The notes below the pieces were generated by a model that searched no databases, was not told the DNA's origin, and saw only the letters and a list, made by a program, of their open reading frames with translations. 64,000 nt of DNA. Source: Ideonella alba. GTDB taxonomy: Bacteria; Pseudomonadota; Gammaproteobacteria; Burkholderiales; Burkholderiaceae_C. Made by a program: the position numbers and the translations under genes. The DNA lies in contig NZ_JAGQDF010000019.1 in assembly GCF_018069875.1 (NCBI RefSeq), positions 1 through 64,000 of the forward strand, written 5' to 3'. Of this stretch, positions 7,960 to 15,338 are shown piece by piece (the stretch's first letter is position 1; the number at the start of each line of letters is the position of its first letter).

Positions 7960-8835
7960 TCAGGCGGGCGGCGTCTGCTCCAGCGGGCCGAGCACCTCGC
8001 GCAGCAAGTCGGTGGCTACGTGGGCGTAGATCGATGTGGTCTCCAGGCGCTTGTGGCCAAGCAGTACCTGGATCACGCGGATGTCGACCTTGCGCTCCAG
8101 CAAGTGGGTGGCGAACGAATGGCGCAGCGTGTGTGTCGTCACGCGCTTGGTGATGCCGGCGGCCGCTGTAGCGTCGTGCACCGCACGGTTGAGCTGGCGG
8201 ATCGTCAGCGGATCCATTGGGTCCAGACCAGGGAAGAGCCAGCCGCCGGGCAGCATCTTGCCCTGAGCACGGCCCACTCGCCACCAACTGCGCAGCCGTG
8301 CCAGCACCACTGGGCTGAGCATGGCGTAGCGATCCTTGGCGCCCTTGCCCTGCTCGACGCGCAGTGCCATGCGCTGGCTGTCCACGTCACCGACCTTGAG
8401 TCGACACACCTCGCTGGCGCGCAGGCCAGCGCCGTAAGCCACCGACAGCGCCGCCTGATGCTTTATGTTGCGAGTGGCTGCCAACAGCGCTGCGGCCTCC
8501 TGCACGCTGAGCACTGCCGGCACCGTGCGCGGCAGCTTCACTGGCTGCATGCGCACCATCAGCTCGCTGCGCCCCAGCGTCGTGTCGAAGAAGAACTTCA
8601 AGCCCGTCAGCGTCGCGTTGAGCGTGATGGGCGAGGTGCCGGTGTCGACAAGATGCAGCTGGAAATTGCGCAGATCCTCGACCGTGGCCGTGTCGGGCGA
8701 GCGCTTAAGGAACGCACTCAGCTTGCGCACGGCACGGATGTAGGCTTCCTGGGTCCTGGGTTCCAGCTTGCGCATGCGCATGTCTTCGAGCATGCGTTGA
8801 CGCAGCGGCGAGACCGCCGGGGTGGTGGTGTCCAT
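7960..8835 (-). CDS. tyrosine recombinase associated with the IS91-type element
   Basis: The protein of about 291 residues has the phage-integrase layout: an N-terminal SAM-like core-binding domain (YIRAVRKLSAFLKRSPD) and a catalytic domain with GAGLRASEV (first Arg), HTLRHSFATHLL (His-x-x-Arg) and LGHKRLETTSIYAHV (nucleophile Tyr). The ATG at 8835 has a GGAG site upstream; an in-frame TTG at 8865 is a weaker start. XerC/D-like genes of this kind regularly precede IS91-family transposases as part of the same insertion sequence. It is therefore part of the IS, not the integrase of the large element. Confidence 0.9.
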   Translation of the reverse strand: MDTTTPAVSPLRQRMLEDMRMRKLEPRTQEAYIRAVRKLSAFLKRSPDTATVEDLRNFQLHLVDTGTSPITLNATLTGLKFFFDTTLGRSELMVRMQPVKLPRTVPAVLSVQEAAALLAATRNIKHQAALSVAYGAGLRASEVCRLKVGDVDSQRMALRVEQGKGAKDRYAMLSPVVLARLRSWWRVGRAQGKMLPGGWLFPGLDPMDPLTIRQLNRAVHDATAAAGITKRVTTHTLRHSFATHLLERKVDIRVIQVLLGHKRLETTSIYAHVATDLLREVLGPLEQTPPA

Positions 8836-9061
8836 GGTTGCAGCTCCGTTGATCAACGAGGCCAATCGCCTCGCTATTCAACTTCGCACAACCCAATGCC
8901 GCGACCACCGTCTCAACGCATCGAGGTCGCCTACCGCGAGAGCGGTTTAGTCCTCCGCTGCATCGCCGCCTTTGGGTCGAGCAGACGTGTACGGCAATGC
9001 TGGAGAGCGGGGAGGACGCCTCTTCAGCGCCCTCCCTACCCACCCGCCGCGGATCTCCCGA

Positions 9062-10480
9062 TCAGGCGGCAATGCTGTCGAACTCGACAGTGGCGCAAGG
9101 CTTGCCGACTGCGGGCTCTGCCATGGTGGCCAGCGCGCGGCCGAGCCATCGACCGAGCGCACGGACAGGCCTGGTGTCCACCGCTTGCCCCAGTGCCTCG
9201 TGGGTCGCGGTGGCCGATAGGCCGCCGATCAGGTGCTCGGGCACGCCCTTGATCCGGGCGTGCTCTCTCGGTGTCAACAAGCGCGAGAGCCCTGGGTCGC
9301 TTGGGTGCAGCAACCTTGGATCGGTGGATCCACCCTTGTGGTAACCCTTGCGCAGCGTGGGCACTCGGGTCGACTGCGGCGTGAGCCACTGCATCGAGAA
9401 GCCGCTGCCCTTGTCGGCGTCGCGCTGCTCCTTGCTCTTCAGGTAGACCACCGGCCGCCAGCATGGGTCATCACCAGGTACGGCATCCAGCAGTGCTTCC
9501 AGTTTCCCAGCAGACCGCGATTGCGATGCCAGGTCATGCAGTTGCAAGGCCAGTTCTGCAGGGCCGGCCACAAGGAACCAGCGTCGCCGGCCTTCCACGC
9601 TGCCAAAGTCCACCGCATCCAGCACGGCCTCGTGAACCACATAGCCCGCATCGCGCAGCCAGGACCTCAGGATGGAGGCGCTGGCCGTGCGTTGGTAGTC
9701 GGGCACGTTCTCTGCGAAGAAGATGGCCGGCTGCAGCGCGGCAATCCACTGGATGACAGCGGCCACCAGGTGGCCCACCAGCGGGTGATCCTCCATCCGC
9801 TGCAGGCCTCTCTTGGACACGCCGGCGCGCGAGGCGCCCGAGCAGGGGATACCTGCTTCGAGAACGTCGACATGGCCGATACGCTGCAACAGCCATGCGT
9901 CCGCCACGGCATCTTGCATGGGTGCGTTGACCACCACGGTGTCCCCGTCCATCAGTGGATGGACCCGGATCCCGTGATCTACCAGATCTTCGTCGATCTC
10001 ATTGGCAAGGCGGAGTGACGCTCGCACGCCGGCATCAGCCAAGCCCTCGTGCAGAGCCCAACTCGTGATGCCTACGCCGAAGGCGATGCTGGCACAGCTG
10101 AGAGGCTGGCCGTCCCGCAGGCGCATAAACAGACGCAGGGCGCGCTCATGGCTTCGGGCATGGCATGCCGTGGCCAGGATATGGATGGCGCGCTGCTGGA
10201 AGACCACTCGCACGATTCCGTAGCCAGCGATCGGCCCGAGATCCACTTGGCTGTTGAGGTCGATCACTGGCACCAGGGTCTCGGCGTGCCCACGGGTCTT
10301 TCGGGAGACGCGTCGGTCGCCATCGTCACAGACCTCTACCACCACGCGTGCGTTTTCGGGGTCGGATCGGACTCGGATCGAGGCTCCCGGCAGGAAGCCG
10401 GCTCGCGACAGCGCTGGGGTGTCCAGGTAGAGGCGCGGCGCGCCGCGGTGCAGGCCGAGCCTGCGAGTGAAGATGTCCAT
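9062..10480 (-). CDS. C5-cytosine DNA methyltransferase
   Basis: The ATG at 10480 is chosen because AAGGAG lies directly upstream; the product has 472 residues. The first 150 residues are an extra N-terminal domain resembling a small beta-barrel (PGASIRVRSDPENARVVVEV). Methyltransferase motifs follow: motif I FGVGITSW, the Pro-Cys loop AGIPCSGAS with the catalytic Cys, motif VI ENVPDYQ and motif VIII RRRWF. It should transfer methyl groups from SAM to cytosine C5. No restriction nuclease is adjacent, so it is an orphan enzyme, probably protecting the mobile element during transfer. A palindromic hairpin (10515-10536) lies in its leader. Confidence 0.85.
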   Translation of the reverse strand: MDIFTRRLGLHRGAPRLYLDTPALSRAGFLPGASIRVRSDPENARVVVEVCDDGDRRVSRKTRGHAETLVPVIDLNSQVDLGPIAGYGIVRVVFQQRAIHILATACHARSHERALRLFMRLRDGQPLSCASIAFGVGITSWALHEGLADAGVRASLRLANEIDEDLVDHGIRVHPLMDGDTVVVNAPMQDAVADAWLLQRIGHVDVLEAGIPCSGASRAGVSKRGLQRMEDHPLVGHLVAAVIQWIAALQPAIFFAENVPDYQRTASASILRSWLRDAGYVVHEAVLDAVDFGSVEGRRRWFLVAGPAELALQLHDLASQSRSAGKLEALLDAVPGDDPCWRPVVYLKSKEQRDADKGSGFSMQWLTPQSTRVPTLRKGYHKGGSTDPRLLHPSDPGLSRLLTPREHARIKGVPEHLIGGLSATATHEALGQAVDTRPVRALGRWLGRALATMAEPAVGKPCATVEFDSIAA

Positions 10481-10554
10481 GATGGCTCCTTGAAGTCGGG
10501 ACCCCAAGGCGCCACCCCGAGGGGCGGCCCTCGGGGCAGGTCAGTCGAAAGGGT

Positions 10555-11142
10555 TCAGCCGGCGCTGTTGGGTGCCCGCTCGTCTTCGGGCACGTGGGCC
10601 CAGGCCAGAACGTAGGCGCCGTCGCCTTCGTCCCTGCTGACCACGGTGGTGGTCTCGATCTCGATGTCACCTTCCTGGTGGATGAGGCGACGAGCCAGCC
10701 CGACGGCCGGATCCTGTTGCTCGGTCACGCCGAAGGCTTGCACGCAGTCCCCGAAGCTCAGACCGTCGCGCACCAGGTGTGCGAGACGTGCCTTCAGGCG
10801 ATCCGACACCTTGTCCTGGCCAGCCTCGCCTGGCGCGCGCTCATCCAGAACTCGGACGCACACGTCCAGCTCGCGAACCGCCTCGGCCAGGTCGCCACGT
10901 TCCCAGCGTCCAATGACTGCCTTGGCTGCGCTGAGCAGGTCCTCGATGTGATCGAACAGCCCTTGCAGGGCTGCGCCGCAGGCCTCGGCCGCTGAGTCGA
11001 AGTAGGTACCCTGGTTGGTGTGTACCGTTGAGTGACCGCGGCGGATCGTGAAGCCATCTTCATCGTCGCCGGTCACTTCGAGGGAGAGTCGATCGAGCAG
11101 ACGATCAACGTCAGCCTGAAGATCGCAAGCGCTGTAGCTCAT
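10555..11142 (-). CDS. unknown ICE protein (195 aa)
   Basis: AAGGA precedes the ATG at 11142. The protein is acidic and soluble, with a short N-terminal segment DLQADVDRLLDRLS and a helical centre (LFDHIEDLLSAAKAVIGRWE). The C-terminal part, EIETTTVVSRDEGDGAYVLAWAHV, may be a small beta sheet. I recognise no family. It is part of the long minus-strand gene series and has its own short leader with a GC hairpin (11168-11194). Confidence 0.65.
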   Translation of the reverse strand: MSYSACDLQADVDRLLDRLSLEVTGDDEDGFTIRRGHSTVHTNQGTYFDSAAEACGAALQGLFDHIEDLLSAAKAVIGRWERGDLAEAVRELDVCVRVLDERAPGEAGQDKVSDRLKARLAHLVRDGLSFGDCVQAFGVTEQQDPAVGLARRLIHQEGDIEIETTTVVSRDEGDGAYVLAWAHVPEDERAPNSAG

Positions 11143-11218
11143 GGTGCTGGTCCTTTGCATGAAGGACGGGGCGAGGCCTGACGGCGCTCGCCCCAAGGGT
11201 TGGTGATCTCGAAGGGGC

Positions 11219-11782
11219 TCAGGAGCCCGGCATCAGGTGGATGTGACCCGTCGACCAGGGCGACAGGCTGAAGTCGTCCAGGTAGGGCCCCAGCAGCTCG
11301 AAGTACCGTGCCCACTGGTCCCGCCAGGTCGGAATCAACTTGACGAAGTCTTCGCCGAAGCGCCGTTCTGGGAAGTAGCTGAAGCCTGGTTCCTCGGCAC
11401 CGCTGACCAGCGGATGAGCCGCTGGAAGGCGGGCGCCCAGACCCAGGTGACCCAGCGTCCAGGACGGACCCTTGGGCGTCTTCAGCAGGCGGCGGATGCG
11501 CCGGATGTAGGCCTCCGGCGTGCATGTCCTCCCCCGGGGTCTGAGCATCGCGCCCTCGCAGGCGCTGGCGAACCGCGTGGTCTGTCGCAAGATCTGTCGC
11601 TCGGTGCCGATCATGCCGATTTCCCACTCGCGCGAACGCCGCTCGCGTCCGTCGCGGTCCACGGTAGTCAGGTTGTTGCAGCCGCCTTCGATCGCGATGA
11701 CGTAGTGCGTCTCAGACAGACCCTCCGCGAAGTTCGCGGTGATCGGAAGGCACATCCATTGGTACTCGATGCGATAGCTCAT
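11219..11782 (-). CDS. unknown ICE protein (187 aa)
   Basis: The ATG at 11782 follows AGGAG at a normal distance; a GTG codon directly before it is less likely. The N-terminus reads MSYRIEYQWMCLPI and lacks a signal sequence. The protein contains RRSREWEIGMIG and several aromatic residues towards the C-terminus (EEPGFSYFPERRFGEDF). No domain is recognised. It begins 21 bases after the stop of the next upstream gene, so the two are probably co-transcribed. Confidence 0.65.
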   Translation of the reverse strand: MSYRIEYQWMCLPITANFAEGLSETHYVIAIEGGCNNLTTVDRDGRERRSREWEIGMIGTERQILRQTTRFASACEGAMLRPRGRTCTPEAYIRRIRRLLKTPKGPSWTLGHLGLGARLPAAHPLVSGAEEPGFSYFPERRFGEDFVKLIPTWRDQWARYFELLGPYLDDFSLSPWSTGHIHLMPGS

Positions 11783-11803
11783 CACACGTCTCCTTTCATG
11801 CCG

Positions 11804-12511
11804 TCAGGCGGCCTTGGTCAGACACTGCGGCTCCAGGGTCGTGGCCATGGGGTTCAGAAAGCTCGGTGCCCAGGTTCTCTCGCGCACCGACGTGGCCGCC
11901 GGGAACTCGATCGACACCTTGAGCGGGTACGGGTTCTCGCCGCGCGGACGCAGGTAGTCCTGCAGCCACCAGGCGTGCTGCGAGCCGAGATCGGTGGTCA
12001 GATCCACGGCGACGCGCAAGGCGTCGGGGGGATCGACGGGCTCGCCATCGCGAACCCAGCTGACGGGGGTCGTGGAGTCGGCGTAGAGATCGAGCAGGTT
12101 GGCCAGGCCGCCCTCGGGCTCGTTCGACCATAAGCAGCGCGCCAGCGCGATCGCGCGGCGATCGAACTCGAAGAGCGCGGTGGGCTGCACCCCCTTGTTC
12201 GCACCGACCGCACGGATGTCCATGCTGTGCGCGATCGCGTCGCGCCACCGAGCGATGTAGCGCTCGGGGGATATGCGACGCTCGCCGTGCACCGACAGGG
12301 ACCCATCGACCACGTCAACCGCGCGGCCTGCGCAGATGTTGCGGATGACCTCGCCCGCGTACATCCAGTGGATGCCGGGGCACAGGGCTGACCATCGGCG
12401 GCCCTCATCGCGAACAATGGGCAGGTAGTAGTGCTCTCCGGGGAGGCCTCTGGGACGGCCTCCCTCAGGCAGGCGCAGGACAAGCGCCTGCAGCTCTTGG
12501 ACTTGGGGCAT
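11804..12511 (-). CDS. unknown ICE protein (235 aa)
   Basis: GGAGG lies at a good distance before the ATG at 12511. The protein has a tryptophan-rich first half (GRRWSALCPGIHWMYAGE) and a helical middle (RYIARWRDAIAHSM). A C-terminal stretch HAWWLQDYLRPRGENPYPL follows. I recognise no catalytic motif. A perfect 8-bp hairpin (12540-12558) sits in its leader just before the ribosome binding site, the arrangement seen before most genes of this block. Confidence 0.65.
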   Translation of the reverse strand: MPQVQELQALVLRLPEGGRPRGLPGEHYYLPIVRDEGRRWSALCPGIHWMYAGEVIRNICAGRAVDVVDGSLSVHGERRISPERYIARWRDAIAHSMDIRAVGANKGVQPTALFEFDRRAIALARCLWSNEPEGGLANLLDLYADSTTPVSWVRDGEPVDPPDALRVAVDLTTDLGSQHAWWLQDYLRPRGENPYPLKVSIEFPAATSVRERTWAPSFLNPMATTLEPQCLTKAA

Positions 12512-12618
12512 GGTGCCTCCTTGAATAGGGAAGCAGGGGCAGCCCCTTGCAGGGGCTGGTTGTTCCCTGCTGGGTTGAAAGTAGCCCGCTCAAGGTCGGG
12601 CGGTTGGCGGATGCTGGC

Positions 12619-13086
12619 TCAGTCGATGGCGCGCAGGATCTGGCGGCTCTCGCGGTGCTCGATCGCGAAGTCGCGCAGCTTGTAGAAGGCGTCTTCCAGG
12701 TGGTCGGCGCCCTTCCAGATCAGGCTGTTGATCGCGTACAGCGTGGCGGTGATGCCGGCGGCGTTGTAGCTCATCGTTTCCTCAAAGCCGTTCGGCGCAC
12801 GAACGACGAAGACGGGACCGGCCTGGTCGGCTGTGACCTTGGCCTCGGGCGCCAGGTAGAAGCCGCCGTTGGACAGGTCATAGAACTGCCAATAGCCGCC
12901 GTGGTACTCGGGGCAGAGGTTGCCCATCCAGCCGTACACCTCGGCTTCAGCCTGGCCGTAGTGTCGCGGTCCGAAGACGCGTGGCAAGAATGCCAAGCGC
13001 AGGTGGCCAGGCACGAGTGTCGGGAGGATGGTGCGTTGATCGTCGGCAGGCGACGCGGACGCAAGGCAGAGGGCTGTGTCAGCCAT
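12619..13086 (-). CDS. ArdB/KlcA-family antirestriction protein
   Basis: The 155-residue protein matches the ArdB/KlcA family in length and motifs: LPRVFGPRHYGQAEAEVYGW, LCPEYHGGYWQFYDLSNGGF and a helical C-terminus. These proteins block type I restriction enzymes of the recipient cell shortly after conjugation. The start at 13086 has AGGAG upstream. Its long leader (13087-13353) contains the conserved hairpin described separately, so expression may be tied to the same control as other genes of this block. Confidence 0.85.
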   Translation of the reverse strand: MADTALCLASASPADDQRTILPTLVPGHLRLAFLPRVFGPRHYGQAEAEVYGWMGNLCPEYHGGYWQFYDLSNGGFYLAPEAKVTADQAGPVFVVRAPNGFEETMSYNAAGITATLYAINSLIWKGADHLEDAFYKLRDFAIEHRESRQILRAID

Positions 13087-13353
13087 GGAGGGCTCCTTTC
13101 GGGGGATGAAAGAAAGAAGCCGAGAGCATCCCCAAACCGGGATGGACTCCCGGCGCGGGTTGCGATCACACCTTCGAGCTGATCGGGGAGATCAACTGCC
13201 GCACTTCTCAGAAGGCCTGTGCGGTCGGGGCGACGGTGACGCGGTCAGCGGCTCAAAGATTGGCATGAGCGAGCCAGAAATTACCACACGTGCGGGCCGC
13301 TGCCAATGGGCAGAGGCATGAGCGAGTGGCGATGCTCTTCGAGCTGGTTCGAC
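13087..13353 (-). promoter_or_regulatory. multi-hairpin leader, copy G
   Basis: This intergenic region lies upstream of the ArdB/KlcA-like gene. It contains the family hairpin H1: stem CCGCAC (13199-13204) with GTGCGG (13219-13224) and a 14-base loop TTCTCAGAAGGCCT. Next to it is a weaker GACGG-type hairpin at about 13231-13246. Closer to the gene a long hairpin pairs GGGGATG (about 13102) with CATCCCC (about 13127). The loop is one base away from copy F, while the surrounding sequence differs. Confidence 0.5.
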
Positions 13354-13728
13354 CTATCCCAGCAGGACCTCCAGCAGGGGAACGCGCCGCTCGTCGCGTC
13401 GCCGTCCCTGCATGGACGAGTGCTTGTCCACCTGCTCAAGCAGGCAGGCCAGCAGCATGCACAGCCCGGTGGGCTCGGTCACCGAGCGGCGCCTGTTGCG
13501 TCCGTAGTGGGGCAGCGCGCCGGCGATCAATCCTTCAAAGGCCAGCACACGCCAGGGATCAGCGCCCAGCTCCGCCAGGCTCAGCTCAGCGCCGAAGCGG
13601 GTTCGGATTTCTCCCACCAGGTCTTGGCGCGAGACGGCAGCGTAAAAGGCCTCGGACGTGAAATCACGGCCGAGGCCCCGGTCGATGGCGGCTGCTACAT
13701 GGATAGCCATTCTGATCAGCTCAGCCAT
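13354..13728 (-). CDS. unknown ICE protein (about 124 aa)
   Basis: The ATG at 13728 gives 124 residues; a TTG at 13794 in the same frame would add 22 and cannot be excluded because neither start has a strong ribosome binding site. The protein is helical (AELIRMAIHVAAAIDRGLGR, DPWRVLAFEGLIAGALPHYG) and ends in a basic segment (QGRRRDERRVPLLEVLLG). I recognise no family. The 240 bases upstream, towards the LuxR gene, are richer in A and T and may hold its promoter. Confidence 0.5.
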   Translation of the reverse strand: MAELIRMAIHVAAAIDRGLGRDFTSEAFYAAVSRQDLVGEIRTRFGAELSLAELGADPWRVLAFEGLIAGALPHYGRNRRRSVTEPTGLCMLLACLLEQVDKHSSMQGRRRDERRVPLLEVLLG

Positions 13729-14036
13729 CGAAATCGTAGAGTTCAACTCTATTTTCCCAGTCGACGTCAGCCCAAGAAAAAGAGGCCCGGACAAGTATTC
13801 AACTCGCCGGGCAAATGTTCCTGGCGCGATGCCAGGAGGAGGGATTCGGCGGTTTCTCCCTGCGCCACAGGTTGGTTATTCTGTTTACCAGCCCCCACCG
13901 CGGGGAAGGTCGCAGAGATATTCCATGATGATTGCAAACAGATCCATTTCACCCTCACAGAGTTAATCCCGAACCGGGCATGGGGTGAATTACATCAATT
14001 CGGTGCCCACCGGTGCACTACCCAACTAGGTAGGTC

Positions 14037-14750
14037 CTAGCGTGGGTCCAACAATCCCAAGCGAGATGCTTTGACTGCTGCGGTGTGCTTGCTGGCGCAG
14101 TCGAGCTTGGCGGTAACGTTCTTCAAATGGAACTTGACCGTGTTGGCCGAGATCGAGAGTATTTGACCGATCTCCCAGGTTGACTTGCCCTCCATCGTCC
14201 ACTTCAGGATTTCGACTTCGCGGGGGGTCAAGGTGCTGACCGGGGCCGCCTCCACGCCCAGCAGCCTGACGGCGGCGTCCTGGGCGTAGGCGAGCGTGAG
14301 CTGGAGGTCTGCAATCAGCCGGGTCAGCTCGGCGTCGGAGTTGGGCAGAGGATCCGACCGGTCCACGCCCACGAGCAGATGCTGGCCGTTGGGCAGGTGG
14401 GTGGCAATGGCCACGCCATGCCGATAGCCCCATGCGGACTGCTCCTCGAACAGATCGTGGGCACCCGCCTCCTCGTACGTCCGGCGGTCCCACAGCACCG
14501 GTGTACTGACCCGTTTGAGCGCGGCCAGCACCGGATCGCGGCGTGAGGACGCCACGTTCGTGTACGCCTTCAGGAAACCTTCCGGCGTATTGCCTATCGA
14601 CCGAAAAGCCGGCGGGCCGACGGGCTTCTCCACGACCAGAACGGCGGTGATGGTTGCAAACTGGAAGTCGTGTGCAAACGCAACAAGGCGTTCTTGCAAC
14701 TCAGCAATCGAGGATGACCTTGCCAGCTGCAAAAAGTCGGAAAAAAGCAC
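14037..14750 (-). CDS. LuxR-type transcriptional regulator with autoinducer-binding-like domain
   Basis: Residues about 1-165 look like an autoinducer-binding domain: SSRRDPVLAALKR and TPVLWDRR carry the Asp-Pro and Trp positions of the acyl-homoserine lactone pocket. Residues about 172-237 are a GerE/LuxR helix-turn-helix (LTPREVEILKWTMEGKS, SANTVKFHLKNVTAKL). The GTG at 14750 has GGGAG upstream; the TTG at 14765 does not. No LuxI synthase is in the window, so it is a solo regulator that may sense host or neighbour signals. Its domain closely resembles that encoded at 55666-56358. Confidence 0.85.
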   Translation of the reverse strand: MLFSDFLQLARSSSIAELQERLVAFAHDFQFATITAVLVVEKPVGPPAFRSIGNTPEGFLKAYTNVASSRRDPVLAALKRVSTPVLWDRRTYEEAGAHDLFEEQSAWGYRHGVAIATHLPNGQHLLVGVDRSDPLPNSDAELTRLIADLQLTLAYAQDAAVRLLGVEAAPVSTLTPREVEILKWTMEGKSTWEIGQILSISANTVKFHLKNVTAKLDCASKHTAAVKASRLGLLDPR

Positions 14751-14869
14751 CGCGAACTCCCACAAAGGCGAACCGCCCTACCTACTCGGGCGGGTTGACC
14801 GAGGTCGAATTGTCAAGCAATCTGCCCAGACCGTGGCCACAAACCACAGGACATCAGGAAGGAAATTCC

Positions 14870-15283
14870 TTGAACCTACTTGCCTTCGCCAAGAGCGACC
14901 TCAACACCTATGCTGAAACCCTCTTCCAGCTTGAATTCAATCATGTCGACACCGACGTGAATCCTGACGACCCGGACGCCGAAATACCCTACGGTTTCAC
15001 GCTGTGGCGCTCGGGCGACGTTCACCTTGGCTGGGACTGGGTGACGCATGGCGAGATCCTGTTGCTCTTGGCACCGATGAACATCGTAACGAACACCAAG
15101 GTGCTGGGGAATGACGGCTGCACGTTGGCTGAGCGCGAGCAGATCCTCCTCCTCAATGCCATCGTTCACCGACTGCCCTGGCAAGCCACGGTCCGACAGC
15201 AGATGTGGGGTGACAGCGCGGCGCCGCCGGCAAGAAGCCGGGCGCTGCAAGGGCAAGCGCTCCTGGCCAGGGCCGGCAGGTGA
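14870..15283 (+). CDS. unknown protein (137 aa), divergent from the LuxR gene
   Basis: AGGAAGGA stands 7-10 bases before a TTG at 14870, which makes this start convincing. The first 100 residues are acidic and aromatic (NHVDTDVNPDDPDAEIPYGF, RSGDVHLGWDWV). The C-terminal tail is alanine/arginine rich and may be poorly conserved. No family is recognised. It is one of the few plus-strand genes in this block and is divergent from the LuxR-type gene, which may control it. Confidence 0.5.
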   Translation: MNLLAFAKSDLNTYAETLFQLEFNHVDTDVNPDDPDAEIPYGFTLWRSGDVHLGWDWVTHGEILLLLAPMNIVTNTKVLGNDGCTLAEREQILLLNAIVHRLPWQATVRQQMWGDSAAPPARSRALQGQALLARAGR

Positions 15284-15296
15284 GCCGGCGCCGTGA

Positions 15297-15333
15297 AAAG
15301 AGGAGGGCCGTGGGGATGGTTCCTCCACGGCCC
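15297..15333 (-). terminator. rho-independent terminator after the SNF2-like gene
   Basis: A perfect 9-bp stem pairs GGGCCGTGG (15305-15313) with CCACGGCCC (15325-15333). On the minus strand it is followed by CCTCTTTTC, a modest T-rich tract. It lies just beyond the stop of the helicase gene. Confidence 0.65.
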
Positions 15334-15338
15334 GAGCC

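Larger units (their letters stand above)
6400..8940 (-). mobile_element. IS91-type insertion element with accessory tyrosine recombinase
   Basis: The element carries a tyrosine recombinase gene followed by an IS91 transposase gene, both on the minus strand and separated by 124 bases counted from the recombinase stop region outward or about 10 bases stop to start. The left boundary is placed at about 6400, where the kinase-PurZ frame is abruptly interrupted. The right boundary lies between 8866 and about 9000 and is not resolved. IS91 elements move by rolling circle and leave no target duplication, so the ends cannot be confirmed from flanking repeats. The 356-bp stretch at 6400-6755, downstream of the transposase, contains no gene I can support and probably holds one terminus. 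Confidence 0.7.

Noticed and set aside
9010-9036. Hairpin GGGAGGACGC/GCGCCCTCCC as terminator of the C5 methyltransferase gene
   Set aside because: There is one mismatch and no T tract. It may instead belong to the IS91-type terminus, so it was not listed as a terminator.
7747-9252. 501-codon open frame on the plus strand across the IS91-type element
   Set aside because: It runs antisense to the recombinase and across the IS boundary, and it has no motif.
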